Shown piece by piece: positions 1-6,186 of a stretch of DNA of 6,496 bases. The notes beneath the pieces were generated by a model that had not been told where the DNA came from, did no database searches, and worked only from the letters and a program-made list of their open reading frames with translations. Source of the stretch: Bacillota bacterium (GTDB lineage: Bacteria; Bacillota; Clostridia; Christensenellales; Aristaeellaceae); contig JAEZQK010000059.1 in NCBI GenBank assembly GCA_023413135.1, positions 1 to 6,496 on the forward strand, given 5' to 3'. The first letter of the stretch is position 1. Each line of letters opens with the position of its first letter. The position numbers and the translations under genes are program-made.

Positions 1-1
1 T

Positions 2-3000
2 ATTATAAACAAGCGTAAGGGTAGCACAAAGAACGGTGCGGACCTTGCCGCTGCCGCCCAAAATGAAAAGAGTGCGGTGATCGCGGCGGAAGGGAATGCG
101 CTGCAAAACGCCGTTGCCCCCAAAAGCCTGACCGTCCGCAAGAGTGCTCTCTGGGATAAAGGGGCCGCCGCTGCCTGGAATAGCAATACATGGCTCAGGC
201 CGGACGATGCTGCCGGATACAATGACATCCTGGGTGTGCTGCAAGGCAGCCCGGCCGGCGGCATGGATGCTCTTGCTACCAACGAAGGCGCTGTTGCCAT
301 GGCGGCAGGTATGATCGTGGACGCCGCCAAAGCGGAAACCGGCGGCACGGTCATAGCTCCGGAAATCCGGACGCAATATGATCAGGTGGCCCAAACGGTG
401 CTGGGGATGAACGGAGATTCCATTTTCAAAATTGCTTCCTTTCTCAATGATGCGATGAACGTTCAAAACACCGCTATTGAACGCACGGACCTGACCAGGG
501 CGTTGTCTACGATCGCAAGGATGGACGGCACGGCGCTCAGGCAGGTTTTGGATGCGTTTGTGTCCGAGGATGATCTTGATTTGCCCACGGCGCAGACATT
601 GTTCACGCTGATGAAGCTGCGGGAAGCCATGGTAGGGAAGGCTTCCGGAGCGGAGGACATGACCGGTGATGCCCTTGTTCTTGCCACATCCAATGCCCTG
701 AGAAGCATCAACATCGATACCGGCAATCCCGATTTGGATGACGTGTTGATGATTGCCGCATCCACTACCCATAACCTGGACATTGCCAGGGAGAGGTGGG
801 GCATGGCAGGTGTCAATTATATCGGCAACCTGATACAATCGGGCCATGCAAAAGAAGCGGTGCTGATTGCATCCCTGCCCAGCCATGCCAAGGCGGTCAT
901 TGTGGCGGAAGAGAATATGCGGACTGTGGCTTTGAACCAGGATGCCATCCTTGCTCAGGCAAATGCCGTTGCACAGGATATGCAGAATCCACACCTCCTG
1001 AAAAATGCCGCCAAACGGGTGGAGCAGCAGGCTTTGCTTGCGATCCAGAGAGAATTGATGGATGATGGAGAGCTGGGAGACCGGTCCGGCCTTGAGCAGG
1101 ATGTAAAAACGGCTGAAAGGATATTGGATCAGTCCAAGGCGGGCTTGAACCGTGCAGTTCAAACAGAACAAGCCAAATGGAACACGCTTGCTAAGGCCCA
1201 GGCGCGCTTTCGTGCGAACCTGGCGGATACAAATGCCATGAAAGCGGTGCATACCGCCTTTGGCGACTTTTGGAATGCTTCCACTGCGCGCAAGAAGGCG
1301 CAGCAGGCGGAGGCAGGCAGCCAGCAGGCGCTGACAGACGCCCGGAAAAAACTGAGCGGTGCTCAGAAGCAGGCTGTGGAAAACGTGGAGACCCAGGCCG
1401 GGCAGAGGCTGGAGGATATGCGCCTCAAGCTGGCGGAAGAACGGGCCAAGCTGAAGGAACAGGCTGTGGGGCAGGACAATGATCATCAGGACGGGGATGG
1501 ACTGCCGCCTTTGCAAAGTGTGGATTTTATCTCCGACCGGGTATCCCTTCTTGCGAATAGAAATGGAAGCGGTATAATAAAGGAAGGCAGGCAGCAATTG
1601 GAATCTGATGATGCAAATGTCCTGCCGGGCTTGGGGAATGCGCCTTTCCGCGAGCTGGCTTCGGCGGGAGCGGAGACGGATGTGGGATATACAAATGGAG
1701 TCGGCGCTTTATGGCCTCCTACCACGGTGCCTTCAACCACGCTAACACCCTTCTCCACCCTCAAGCCGACGCCTACGCCGTCCAACAACCCATACAGACA
1801 TATGGGGATTCAAGATGCCGATTATCAGGCATATCTTGATGGGAAGCTCACGGAAGAGGATTTGCTCATCATAGCGAATGCGGCTGAAATGTATCAAGCG
1901 GCCGGGGGGTCTGGGAATTGGGCATACATGTACCAAAACGAAGCACATCGCCTTGCGGCAAAAATCAGGGCGAAGTATGACCCCGATTACATTAAAAACG
2001 ATACTTACGATGGCGGTACGTATGATCCGGTCAGCATCGAGCCTATAGCCGGTCCGCCAAGGTTTGAAGTATGGACCAGCCTGCCGAAGGACGGGAATCA
2101 GGATGCGCAGGCTCCGGTCGGAGGCTACACGGCAGAAGAGCAGAATCTCGACGATTTGCTTTACGCGGTGATGGCGCCAGAGCAGCTTACGGGATTGTCG
2201 GCAATTTTTTCAATGCTGACGGATGAGCAAAAGCGCCGGGCTGATGACGGGGAGGACCTTTTCTCAATCATAAATGAACTTGCCTCAGGCAAGCAGCAGC
2301 AAATTTGGCAGATAGCCCAAGTTATTTACGAATCCTTAAGCGTACAACAAGAAAAAGATTTGATTTTTCTGGGGAGTTCGTATGCATTTGCCGGCGTAAG
2401 CCTGGATGCAAGGATGGCGGTCCTCCAGTGGAAGAAAGAAAATCAAAAAGAAATAACATATGAAGACCTTGTGCAGATGGGCTTCTATACCCAAGGCGAA
2501 TTGGAGGGTGCCGGGAGGGATTGGGCGAGCAGTATTAACTTTGAATACGATCTGGTCTATAATAAAAATACATCCATCGCAATGCTTGATCAGGAACAAA
2601 GGCTGCAGCAGGGGATGGAAAGGACCATGCTGTTCGCTATGGCAGCAGCACCGATCATCAACAGGTGGTTTTACGGGCCTGCAGGCATATCCCTTGATCC
2701 AAATAGACGCTTGGAAAATATTGAGCGGCAAGGATGGGATATCAAGGGCCCCCAATCTTTCATGAAACCGCCTGAGGATGCGGGGAATCCTGGTGGGCCG
2801 ATGGCGGGTGCAGCGAACTCTTTGAAGCCTCAAAACCTGATGGATGAGCTTGCTGTCAGTGGAGTCAAGTGCAATCTGGATGATGTGGTTACAGTAGTAA
2901 AAACACCAGAAGGTAAATTGATGTGGCTTGAAAATGGAAACAGTTCATCAGGGTTACAACATATCACTGATGGACATACTTCCCATTTTAATGCGAGAGG

Positions 3001-3166
3001 CATACACGACATTCCTGGATGCTTGAACAGAGTACTGCAAGAGGCACCTGTAAAAACTGGCATGACTAAAGCAGGGCCATATGCGGAGTATTTGATTGAT
3101 GGCAGTAAGTATAAAGTGGCATATGGAACGAATGGGTATATTGTTTCGTTCTACCCGATTGACTAA
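2..3166 (+). CDS. Large modular polymorphic-toxin-like protein, 5' end outside window
   Basis: The frame is open from base 2 to the TAA at 3164-3166 (1054 codons), and no start with a ribosome site is visible, so the true N-terminus and any secretion signal lie to the left. A GTG at 77 lacks a good upstream site and is unlikely to be the start. Seen in order: an Ala-rich helical region (about 2-1000), a charged Gln/Lys/Glu/Ala-rich stretch with coiled-coil character (about 1010-1475), a Pro/Thr linker (about 1724-1790), a helical segment with an NWAYMYQNEAHRLAAKIRAK motif (1915-1976) resembling a short W..M...H..A..IRAKY element I recall from clostridial secreted proteins, further helical modules, a short hydrophobic patch (MLFAMAAAPII, from 2627), a Gly/Pro-rich hinge (about 2780-2830) and a toxin-like tip. 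This layout of a long stalk plus a short variable C-terminal domain followed by a small gene is that of polymorphic toxins. The body matches no named family I can place, and the secretion route is unknown. Confidence 0.85.
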   Translation: MINKRKGSTKNGADLAAAAQNEKSAVIAAEGNALQNAVAPKSLTVRKSALWDKGAAAAWNSNTWLRPDDAAGYNDILGVLQGSPAGGMDALATNEGAVAMAAGMIVDAAKAETGGTVIAPEIRTQYDQVAQTVLGMNGDSIFKIASFLNDAMNVQNTAIERTDLTRALSTIARMDGTALRQVLDAFVSEDDLDLPTAQTLFTLMKLREAMVGKASGAEDMTGDALVLATSNALRSINIDTGNPDLDDVLMIAASTTHNLDIARERWGMAGVNYIGNLIQSGHAKEAVLIASLPSHAKAVIVAEENMRTVALNQDAILAQANAVAQDMQNPHLLKNAAKRVEQQALLAIQRELMDDGELGDRSGLEQDVKTAERILDQSKAGLNRAVQTEQAKWNTLAKAQARFRANLADTNAMKAVHTAFGDFWNASTARKKAQQAEAGSQQALTDARKKLSGAQKQAVENVETQAGQRLEDMRLKLAEERAKLKEQAVGQDNDHQDGDGLPPLQSVDFISDRVSLLANRNGSGIIKEGRQQLESDDANVLPGLGNAPFRELASAGAETDVGYTNGVGALWPPTTVPSTTLTPFSTLKPTPTPSNNPYRHMGIQDADYQAYLDGKLTEEDLLIIANAAEMYQAAGGSGNWAYMYQNEAHRLAAKIRAKYDPDYIKNDTYDGGTYDPVSIEPIAGPPRFEVWTSLPKDGNQDAQAPVGGYTAEEQNLDDLLYAVMAPEQLTGLSAIFSMLTDEQKRRADDGEDLFSIINELASGKQQQIWQIAQVIYESLSVQQEKDLIFLGSSYAFAGVSLDARMAVLQWKKENQKEITYEDLVQMGFYTQGELEGAGRDWASSINFEYDLVYNKNTSIAMLDQEQRLQQGMERTMLFAMAAAPIINRWFYGPAGISLDPNRRLENIERQGWDIKGPQSFMKPPEDAGNPGGPMAGAANSLKPQNLMDELAVSGVKCNLDDVVTVVKTPEGKLMWLENGNSSSGLQHITDGHTSHFNARGIHDIPGCLNRVLQEAPVKTGMTKAGPYAEYLIDGSKYKVAYGTNGYIVSFYPID
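2836..3163 (+). other. C-terminal toxin domain, probable BECR-fold RNase
   Basis: This is the last roughly 109 residues of the large protein, starting at NLMDELAVSGVK. It carries a GLQHI...GH..H cluster (His codons at 2960, 2975 and 2984), then FNARGI..IPG, a VLQEAPVKTG segment, and a C-terminal YAEYLIDGSKYKVAYGT... strand region ending in VSFYPID. Known: toxin tips of the Barnase/EndoU/colicin E5-D/RelE (BECR) group combine an N-terminal His-bearing helix with a final four-strand sheet holding Lys/Arg, Ser/Thr and Tyr residues, and they cut RNA. Inferred: this is such an RNase, with the His cluster and the terminal K/T/S residues as candidate catalytic groups. I cannot assign a specific Pfam family from memory. 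GC is about 35-42% in the lines sampled, well below the rest of the gene, which supports cassette exchange. Confidence 0.6.
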
Positions 3167-3167
3167 C

Positions 3168-3173
3168 AGGAGG
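3168..3173 (+). promoter_or_regulatory. Ribosome binding site of the immunity-candidate gene
   Basis: A perfect AGGAGG lies directly after the toxin stop codon and 7 bases before the ATG at 3181. It fixes that start and implies strong translation from the same transcript as the toxin, as expected when an antidote must be made in excess. Confidence 0.85.
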
Positions 3174-3180
3174 GAAATAT

Positions 3181-3585
3181 ATGTACAAGGTAATCAAAAT
3201 CTACAAGGCCGCCGTGACCAGTTTTGTTGATCTGCTCAATCTTGAGACAGGAACGCTTGACAAAGTTTTTGATGATTCTTCCGTGGTTAATGTTGGTTAT
3301 GATGATTTCGAATTCATTAGAGAAGGAGAGATTTACGATTGTAAAATTGAGCTTCTTGATGGATTTGAATCTGAGAAAACCGATTCAAGTGTCGAGTTGG
3401 AGATTATTGATGCAAATATAACCGTTGGAAATACCAAATATTGGAAAGTCGCAGTTGGGAATGATGTCTATTATGTGCCTTTATCCCAAACCAAAGGCGT
3501 GAACATGAATGGTAAGCTGTTTTATGAAATTGTCCGAAAAGACTTAATTCAAGTTGATAGCGTAATACATGCCGATTGTCTTTAA
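3181..3585 (+). CDS. Candidate cognate immunity protein
   Basis: A 134-residue soluble protein with no signal peptide or membrane segment, acidic overall (many Asp/Glu in DDSSVV, GYDDFEF, EGEIYDCKIELLDGFESE). The predicted character is mostly beta: alternating hydrophobic strands such as YKVIKIYKAAVTSFVDLL, YDCKIELLD, VELEIIDANITVG and YWKVAVGNDVYYVPL, ending in a short helical tail. It starts 14 bases after the toxin stop behind a perfect ribosome site, so the two are surely co-transcribed. Sampled lines have about 32-42% GC, like the toxin tip and unlike the rest of the big gene, so the two probably moved as one cassette. Known: immunity genes of polymorphic toxins sit immediately downstream, and acidic proteins often plug the basic active site of a nuclease. 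I do not recognise the family; the immunity role rests on position, size and charge. Confidence 0.7.
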   Translation: MYKVIKIYKAAVTSFVDLLNLETGTLDKVFDDSSVVNVGYDDFEFIREGEIYDCKIELLDGFESEKTDSSVELEIIDANITVGNTKYWKVAVGNDVYYVPLSQTKGVNMNGKLFYEIVRKDLIQVDSVIHADCL

Positions 3586-3598
3586 TGTTGGTTGAGAG

Positions 3599-3624
3599 AC
3601 ACAGTCTGCCGACCTCTGTGTTTT
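3599..3624 (+). terminator. Weak possible intrinsic terminator after the toxin/immunity pair
   Basis: Arms ACACAG (3599-3604) and CTGTGT (3616-3621) flank an 11-base loop and run into TTTT (3621-3624). It begins 13 bases after the immunity stop, the expected place. The stem is short, only half GC, and the U-run is short, so efficiency is doubtful. Confidence 0.35.
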
Positions 3625-3639
3625 GCTAAAACCGCGGGG

Positions 3640-3681
3640 TATGATCAAATCAATTACAAATGGACCGAAGGTGGGTATTGA
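3640..3681 (+). pseudogene. Possible relic of another toxin C-terminal segment
   Basis: Thirteen codons from 3640 read YDQINYKWTEGGY and then stop (TGA 3679-3681). The string resembles, from memory only, the opening of a C-terminal domain seen in other polymorphic toxins (a W..G.Y segment leading into RWHTRTP). No start or ribosome site precedes it. It sits between the immunity gene and a fragment of the big gene, where degraded alternative toxin tips are commonly left. A match this short could be chance. Confidence 0.2.
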
Positions 3682-3689
3682 GGCACAAT

Positions 3690-3797
3690 ACTATCCTGGG
3701 AGTGCTGCAAAGCAGTAATGCCGGCAGCATGGATATCCTTGCGACCAACGAAGGCGCCGTCGCCATGGTTGCCGGCATGTTCGTGGATGCCGCCAAA
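3690..3797 (+). pseudogene. Fragment of a second copy of the large toxin gene
   Basis: Thirty-six codons align without gaps to bases 224-331 of the large gene: I count 86 of 108 identical bases and 29 of 36 identical residues, sharing ILGVLQ, LATNEGAVAM and VDAAK. Many differences fall at third positions, so the piece descends from a once-translated paralogue and not from a recent copying event. The frame has an ATG at 3660 but no ribosome site, and after 3797 the frame enters unrelated repeat sequence. It corresponds to the N-terminal part of the large protein, not the part next to the toxin tip, so it is a remnant of a whole second gene and not a spare tip. Confidence 0.8.
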
Positions 3798-3834
3798 GGG
3801 CACAGGGGAAGGGCACAGGGGACGGTTCTCTATG
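3798..3834 (+). repeat. GGGCACAGGGG tandem pair and GGGGACGGTTCTC element end
   Basis: GGGCACAGGGG occurs twice (3798-3808 and 3811-3821), separated by AA, and runs into GACGGTTCTCTATGTC. From memory this matches the short dispersed GGGGACGGTTCTC elements of clostridial genomes, often found near Y1/REP-type transposase genes. Only one half is present, with no inverted partner and no transposase nearby. It begins exactly where homology to the large gene ends. Confidence 0.5.
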
Positions 3835-3910
3835 TCATTAATGTTTTAAATTAGCGTGAAACAAGCCATTTTACCCATTATCTGTGCCTTACGCAACCCA
3901 AAGCATTTAC

Positions 3911-4050
3911 TCCTTCCACCTCCTTCGTCGGCACCTCCCTCAAGAGGGAGGCTTTCCAAAAGGCTACCTCTTGAGGCTCCGAAACTGAAGCGCCGCCTGT
4001 GTCGGATAAAGCGAGGCGGAGGAGGCTGCCGGGGAAGGAGGCTGGGAGAG
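3911..4050 (+). repeat. Hairpin-rich dispersed repeat, copy 1
   Basis: It contains a near-closed hairpin CCTCCCTC-AA-GAGGGAGG (3934-3951), then GGCTACCTCTTGAGGCTCC, a CCGCCTGTGTCGG hairpin with one mismatch (3993-4005) and a purine-rich tail. The order and much of the sequence match a second copy at 6031-6130. It ends a few bases before the methyltransferase stop codon at 4057, so it forms the 3' flank of that operon. The CTCCCTC..GAGGGAG type recalls the repeats common in Oscillospiraceae. The open frames crossing it are accidental. Confidence 0.65.
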
Positions 4051-4056
4051 GTCTTC

Positions 4057-4992
4057 CTATCTCATCCTTATGCCGGTTACGATGAAGTTGAATCCGCCGT
4101 GCCATTCATGGCTGTGGTCAGCATCGAAATGCTTTTTGATGTAATCAAGCTTTGTTTCGAGCAGAGAGACCAGCCGGTCAAAATCACCCCCCGAAAATCC
4201 ATGCTGGGCGTAGATGTCCTCCTTGCCTAAATACCTTGACTTCAGCCAGCTTATTTCCTCCTCCGTTTCACCTTGGGCAAGCTGTTTGCGATACTCCAAA
4301 GGATAGGCCGAATCGCTATAGCAGATGAGATGGCCGAACGGGTACATATGGATGCCGCTCAAACCGCAGGCTTCAAAAAGCTGCGGGTAGCGGAAGACAT
4401 CCCACTTGTCCGACTGTTTCCAATCGGAGGCTTTGCGGGCATAGCTTCCGAAGATGACGTTTTCCAGCGCTGCCAGCCGTTGCAGCTCCTGCGCGCCCTC
4501 AAAAGGATAGCCTCCCTGCCAGCTTATATAGGGGATGGCGTTTGTGGCGATCACGCAGGAAACCACGCCGCCTGGTTTGCATACCCGTACAAGCTCGCCC
4601 ATGCCGGCAGCGGGATCGGACAGCACGCCGATATAGGTATAGTTTGTTACCGCGTCAAAGGTGTTGTCCGGATAGTGCAGGTGGAAGCCGTCGGCGGTTT
4701 CCAGCGTCATCTTGCGGCCAAGGCCCAGCTCCTCCGCCTTTTTGCGGCCATATTCGATGAACCCTTCGTTTATGTCAAAGCCCGTGATATGCCCTGATGC
4801 CAATCCCCCGGCCAGATACCGCGTGAACACGCCGCTGCCGCAGCCGCCGTCCAGCACGCGGCTTTCGGGCGTGATGCCCAGCCACTGAAACAATAGGGGC
4901 CGCATGTCCACGCGAAAGCGGTGTGTACGCTGTTCAAAGCTGTCCGGCCGCTGAAAAGCTTTCCAGATCTCATTGCTGCTTGTGTCGGACAT
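4057..4992 (-). CDS. Class I SAM-dependent methyltransferase
   Basis: A 311-residue protein with the full Rossmann methyltransferase signature: motif I VLDGGCGSG (residues 46-54) for the SAM loop, GFDIN (71-75) with an acidic Asp at the end of strand 2 for the ribose, the NTFDAVTNYTYIGVL strand-4 region (110-124) and LVRVCKPGGVV (134-144). The N-terminus has a short helical lead (SSNEIWKAFQRPDSFEQRTHRFR). The C-terminal half (about 150-311) is longer than a minimal domain and rich in aromatic residues (W, Y, H), presumably the substrate lid. It is the second gene of an operon, 13 bases after the first methyltransferase, with ribosome site GGGAGGG seven bases before the ATG. The substrate is unknown; small-molecule methylation is more likely than DNA or rRNA because no target-recognition motif (such as DPPY or NPPF) is seen. 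Confidence 0.88.
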   Translation of the reverse strand: MSDTSSNEIWKAFQRPDSFEQRTHRFRVDMRPLLFQWLGITPESRVLDGGCGSGVFTRYLAGGLASGHITGFDINEGFIEYGRKKAEELGLGRKMTLETADGFHLHYPDNTFDAVTNYTYIGVLSDPAAGMGELVRVCKPGGVVSCVIATNAIPYISWQGGYPFEGAQELQRLAALENVIFGSYARKASDWKQSDKWDVFRYPQLFEACGLSGIHMYPFGHLICYSDSAYPLEYRKQLAQGETEEEISWLKSRYLGKEDIYAQHGFSGGDFDRLVSLLETKLDYIKKHFDADHSHEWHGGFNFIVTGIRMR

Positions 4993-4999
4993 TCAATAG

Positions 5000-5006
5000 C
5001 CCTCCC
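5000..5006 (-). promoter_or_regulatory. Ribosome binding site of the downstream methyltransferase
   Basis: GGGAGGG on the minus strand lies 7 bases before the ATG (4992-4990). Its first G is also the last base of the upstream gene's TAG stop (5008-5006), so termination of the first gene and initiation of the second are close enough for coupled translation. Confidence 0.75.
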
Positions 5007-5695
5007 TATTTTTTAATCGCGCGCCAAATCTGCTTGCTTTCCCTGATCCCGATGCGCCCGTTTACATAACTTTCTCCGAGAATTTTCTCAAAGGCGCCTC
5101 TGTTTTCAGGCAGCGTATAGTCGGGCGCAAGATGGGATGAGGAAAGGTATTCCGCAAAATCCGCTTCGTTCCCAAAATAGAGGATCGCGCTTTGAAACAC
5201 CCGCATGGAGATATCGGTATAATCCCCGGTGGCCCGGATACGGTCTATTATCTCCCCGTCGCGGATGGGGTAAGTGTGTATGCCCGTTATGATCCCGCCG
5301 GGTTTTAGCAGCCTGCTTTGTTCGACGATGGAGCCCGGCCCGCGGCGGCTGTAGATCACATCGAAGGAACCATCCTTAAAGGACAGCCGCTCTCCAGGGC
5401 CGGTGGGGACAAAGGACGCGTTTTGTGCGCCCGCCTCTTCTTTCAAGCGATTCGCTATCCTGATCATCTCATGGGCGAAATCGTATCCGATGATTGCCTT
5501 TGCGAAGCCGGCCATCTTGAGTGTAAACGCGCCATGCCCGCATCCCGCGTCAAGCACGGTTCCGCCGCGGATCAATTCGGTCAATTCACGCGCAAATACA
5601 TCCTCGGCCGATTCTCCAACAACCTCGTAGGGCACGTTGACCTTGTATCCGCCGTTGCGTTTTGCGATGTAGTTATACCATTCGATGGCGTTCAT
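5006..5695 (-). CDS. Class I SAM-dependent methyltransferase, first gene of operon
   Basis: A 229-residue protein starting MNAIEWYNYIAKRNGGYK. Motif I is VLDAGCGHG (residues 47-55); GYD (70-72) supplies the strand-2 acidic residue; FDVIYSRRGPGS (111-122) is the strand-4 region and LLKPGG (129-134) the strand-5 turn. The RRGP element after FDVIY and the C-terminal NGRIGIRESKQIWRA ending resemble a Bacillus/Clostridium family of uncharacterised methyltransferases I recall, in which RRGP and a final IWKA-like segment are conserved. A start further upstream (5797) is open, but the extension is Arg/Cys-rich, lacks a ribosome site, and would cover the predicted promoter; the ATG at 5695 has an excellent site. 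It shares only the fold signature with its partner, so the two are unlikely to be a recent duplication. The substrate is not known. Confidence 0.88.
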   Translation of the reverse strand: MNAIEWYNYIAKRNGGYKVNVPYEVVGESAEDVFARELTELIRGGTVLDAGCGHGAFTLKMAGFAKAIIGYDFAHEMIRIANRLKEEAGAQNASFVPTGPGERLSFKDGSFDVIYSRRGPGSIVEQSRLLKPGGIITGIHTYPIRDGEIIDRIRATGDYTDISMRVFQSAILYFGNEADFAEYLSSSHLAPDYTLPENRGAFEKILGESYVNGRIGIRESKQIWRAIKK

Positions 5696-5701
5696 GGCCG
5701 G

Positions 5702-5707
5702 CCTCCT
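5702..5707 (-). promoter_or_regulatory. Ribosome binding site that sets the methyltransferase start
   Basis: AGGAGG on the minus strand, 6 bases before the ATG at 5695. It is the reason for preferring this start over the longer open frame from 5797. Confidence 0.85.
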
Positions 5708-5720
5708 CCGCTTTTGTATT

Positions 5721-5749
5721 AACATAACGTGCGGCAAGGAAAAATGCAA
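5721..5749 (-). promoter_or_regulatory. Candidate sigma-A promoter of the methyltransferase operon
   Basis: On the minus strand TTGCAT (5749-5744), 17 bases, then TATGTT (5726-5721). The -10 keeps 4 of 6 consensus bases and the -35 only 3, so it would be weak without an activator. It leaves a 5' leader of only about 10 bases before the ribosome site, a sensible distance. Confidence 0.4.
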
Positions 5750-5784
5750 ACGCATGAAACTTGTGCGGGAAAGCAAACAGCGCC

Positions 5785-5805
5785 AAAAAGGGGACAAATG
5801 TCCCC
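5785..5805 (-). terminator. GGGGACA palindrome with T-run, terminator or operator
   Basis: GGGGACA (5790-5796), AA, TGTCCCC (5799-5805) is a perfect 16-base palindrome. Read on the minus strand it is followed by TTTTT (5789-5785), which makes a compact intrinsic terminator with about a 6-bp stem that would shield the methyltransferase operon from transcription entering from the right. Its place between two divergent promoters also fits a repressor operator, and GGGGACA-type palindromes are in addition a common dispersed element in these genomes. I favour the terminator. Confidence 0.45.
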
Positions 5806-5830
5806 GGAACTTGATGATTCTCAGTTTTTC

Positions 5831-5859
5831 TTGACAAATTGGTGTTTTCAGGATATGTT
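5831..5859 (+). promoter_or_regulatory. Sigma-A-like promoter diverging from the methyltransferase operon
   Basis: A perfect -35 TTGACA (5831-5836), a 17-base spacer, and a -10 TATGTT (5854-5859, 4 of 6), followed by AT-rich DNA. The expected transcript starts at about 5866. No gene with a ribosome site follows. Confidence 0.55.
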
Positions 5860-5865
5860 ATATAT

Positions 5866-5964
5866 ATGATTGATGCGGTGAACAGCATTGGCATATTAGA
5901 GTTAGCCCAAAATGGAATATGCGCAAAACAAGCGGAGGAGCCAGGAGGCATCCTCCGCTTTTTT
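5866..5964 (+). ncRNA. Putative small RNA between promoter and terminator
   Basis: About 99 bases bounded by a sigma-A-like promoter and a strong intrinsic terminator. Inside are a 7-bp stem GCATATT (5891-5897) / AATATGC (5916-5922) with an 18-base loop, then the terminator hairpin. An ATG at 5866 opens a frame, but it has no ribosome site and runs straight through the terminator stem, so coding is unlikely. I do not recognise it as 6S, SRP or tmRNA or as a known riboswitch. It could equally be the leader left by a deleted gene. Confidence 0.3.
5932..5964 (+). terminator. Strong intrinsic terminator
   Basis: GCGGAGGA (5932-5939) pairs with TCCTCCGC (5951-5958); the inner GCC/GGC can extend the stem with one bulged A, leaving loop AGGA. 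TTTTTT follows (5959-5964). Read on the minus strand the stem is followed by TTGTTTTG, so weak activity in that direction is possible. Confidence 0.8.
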
Positions 5965-6030
5965 GCTGCGCAGGTCGGCCGTTCTTATGCAATGGTATTC
6001 ATGATTGTCGCGGAGCTACGATAACCAATC

Positions 6031-6130
6031 CTCAGTCCCGCTTCGCTCACCAGCTCCTTAAAAGGAGCCTTTTAATCAGGCTCCCTCTTTTGAGGCTCCG
6101 GAGCCGAACGCCGCCTGTGGCGGATGAAGT
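6031..6130 (+). repeat. Hairpin-rich dispersed repeat, copy 2
   Basis: Same layout and orientation as the copy at 3911-4050: hairpin GCTCCTT-AA-AAGGAGC (6053-6068), GGCTCCCTCTTTTGAGGCTCC (partly shared, 6079-6099), palindrome GGCTCCGGAGCC (6094-6105) and a perfect hairpin CCGCC-TGT-GGCGG (6111-6123) with GATGAAG after it. The lead CTCAGTCCCGCTTCGC recalls repeats common in Oscillospiraceae. Confidence 0.65.
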
Positions 6131-6186
6131 CAGGCGTAGGAAACGGCGAAACAAACGGGGTGAACAAGCCCCTTTTTAAGCCTTCG

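Noticed and set aside
2336..2833. 165-residue minus-strand open frame
   Set aside because: It is the antisense of the large toxin-like gene, with Arg/Cys/His-rich composition and no motif.
3798..3821. Start of a CRISPR array from the repeated GGGCACAGGGG
   Set aside because: Only two 11-base units with a 2-base gap; no spacers of regular length and no cas genes.
3856..4230. 124-residue plus-strand open frame
   Set aside because: It starts beside repeat DNA, crosses the hairpin repeat and then overlaps the methyltransferase gene on the other strand; no ribosome site and low-complexity Arg/Pro/Leu content.
4273..4797. 174-residue plus-strand open frame
   Set aside because: It lies wholly inside the methyltransferase gene on the opposite strand, whose motifs are clear.
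5696..5797. N-terminal extension of the first methyltransferase, from an ATG at 5797
   Set aside because: The extra 34 residues are Arg/Cys-rich, have no ribosome site and cover the predicted promoter; the ATG at 5695 has AGGAGG six bases upstream.
5866..6024. Small leaderless protein from the ATG at 5866
   Set aside because: No ribosome site, and the frame passes through a strong intrinsic terminator, so a full transcript is unlikely.
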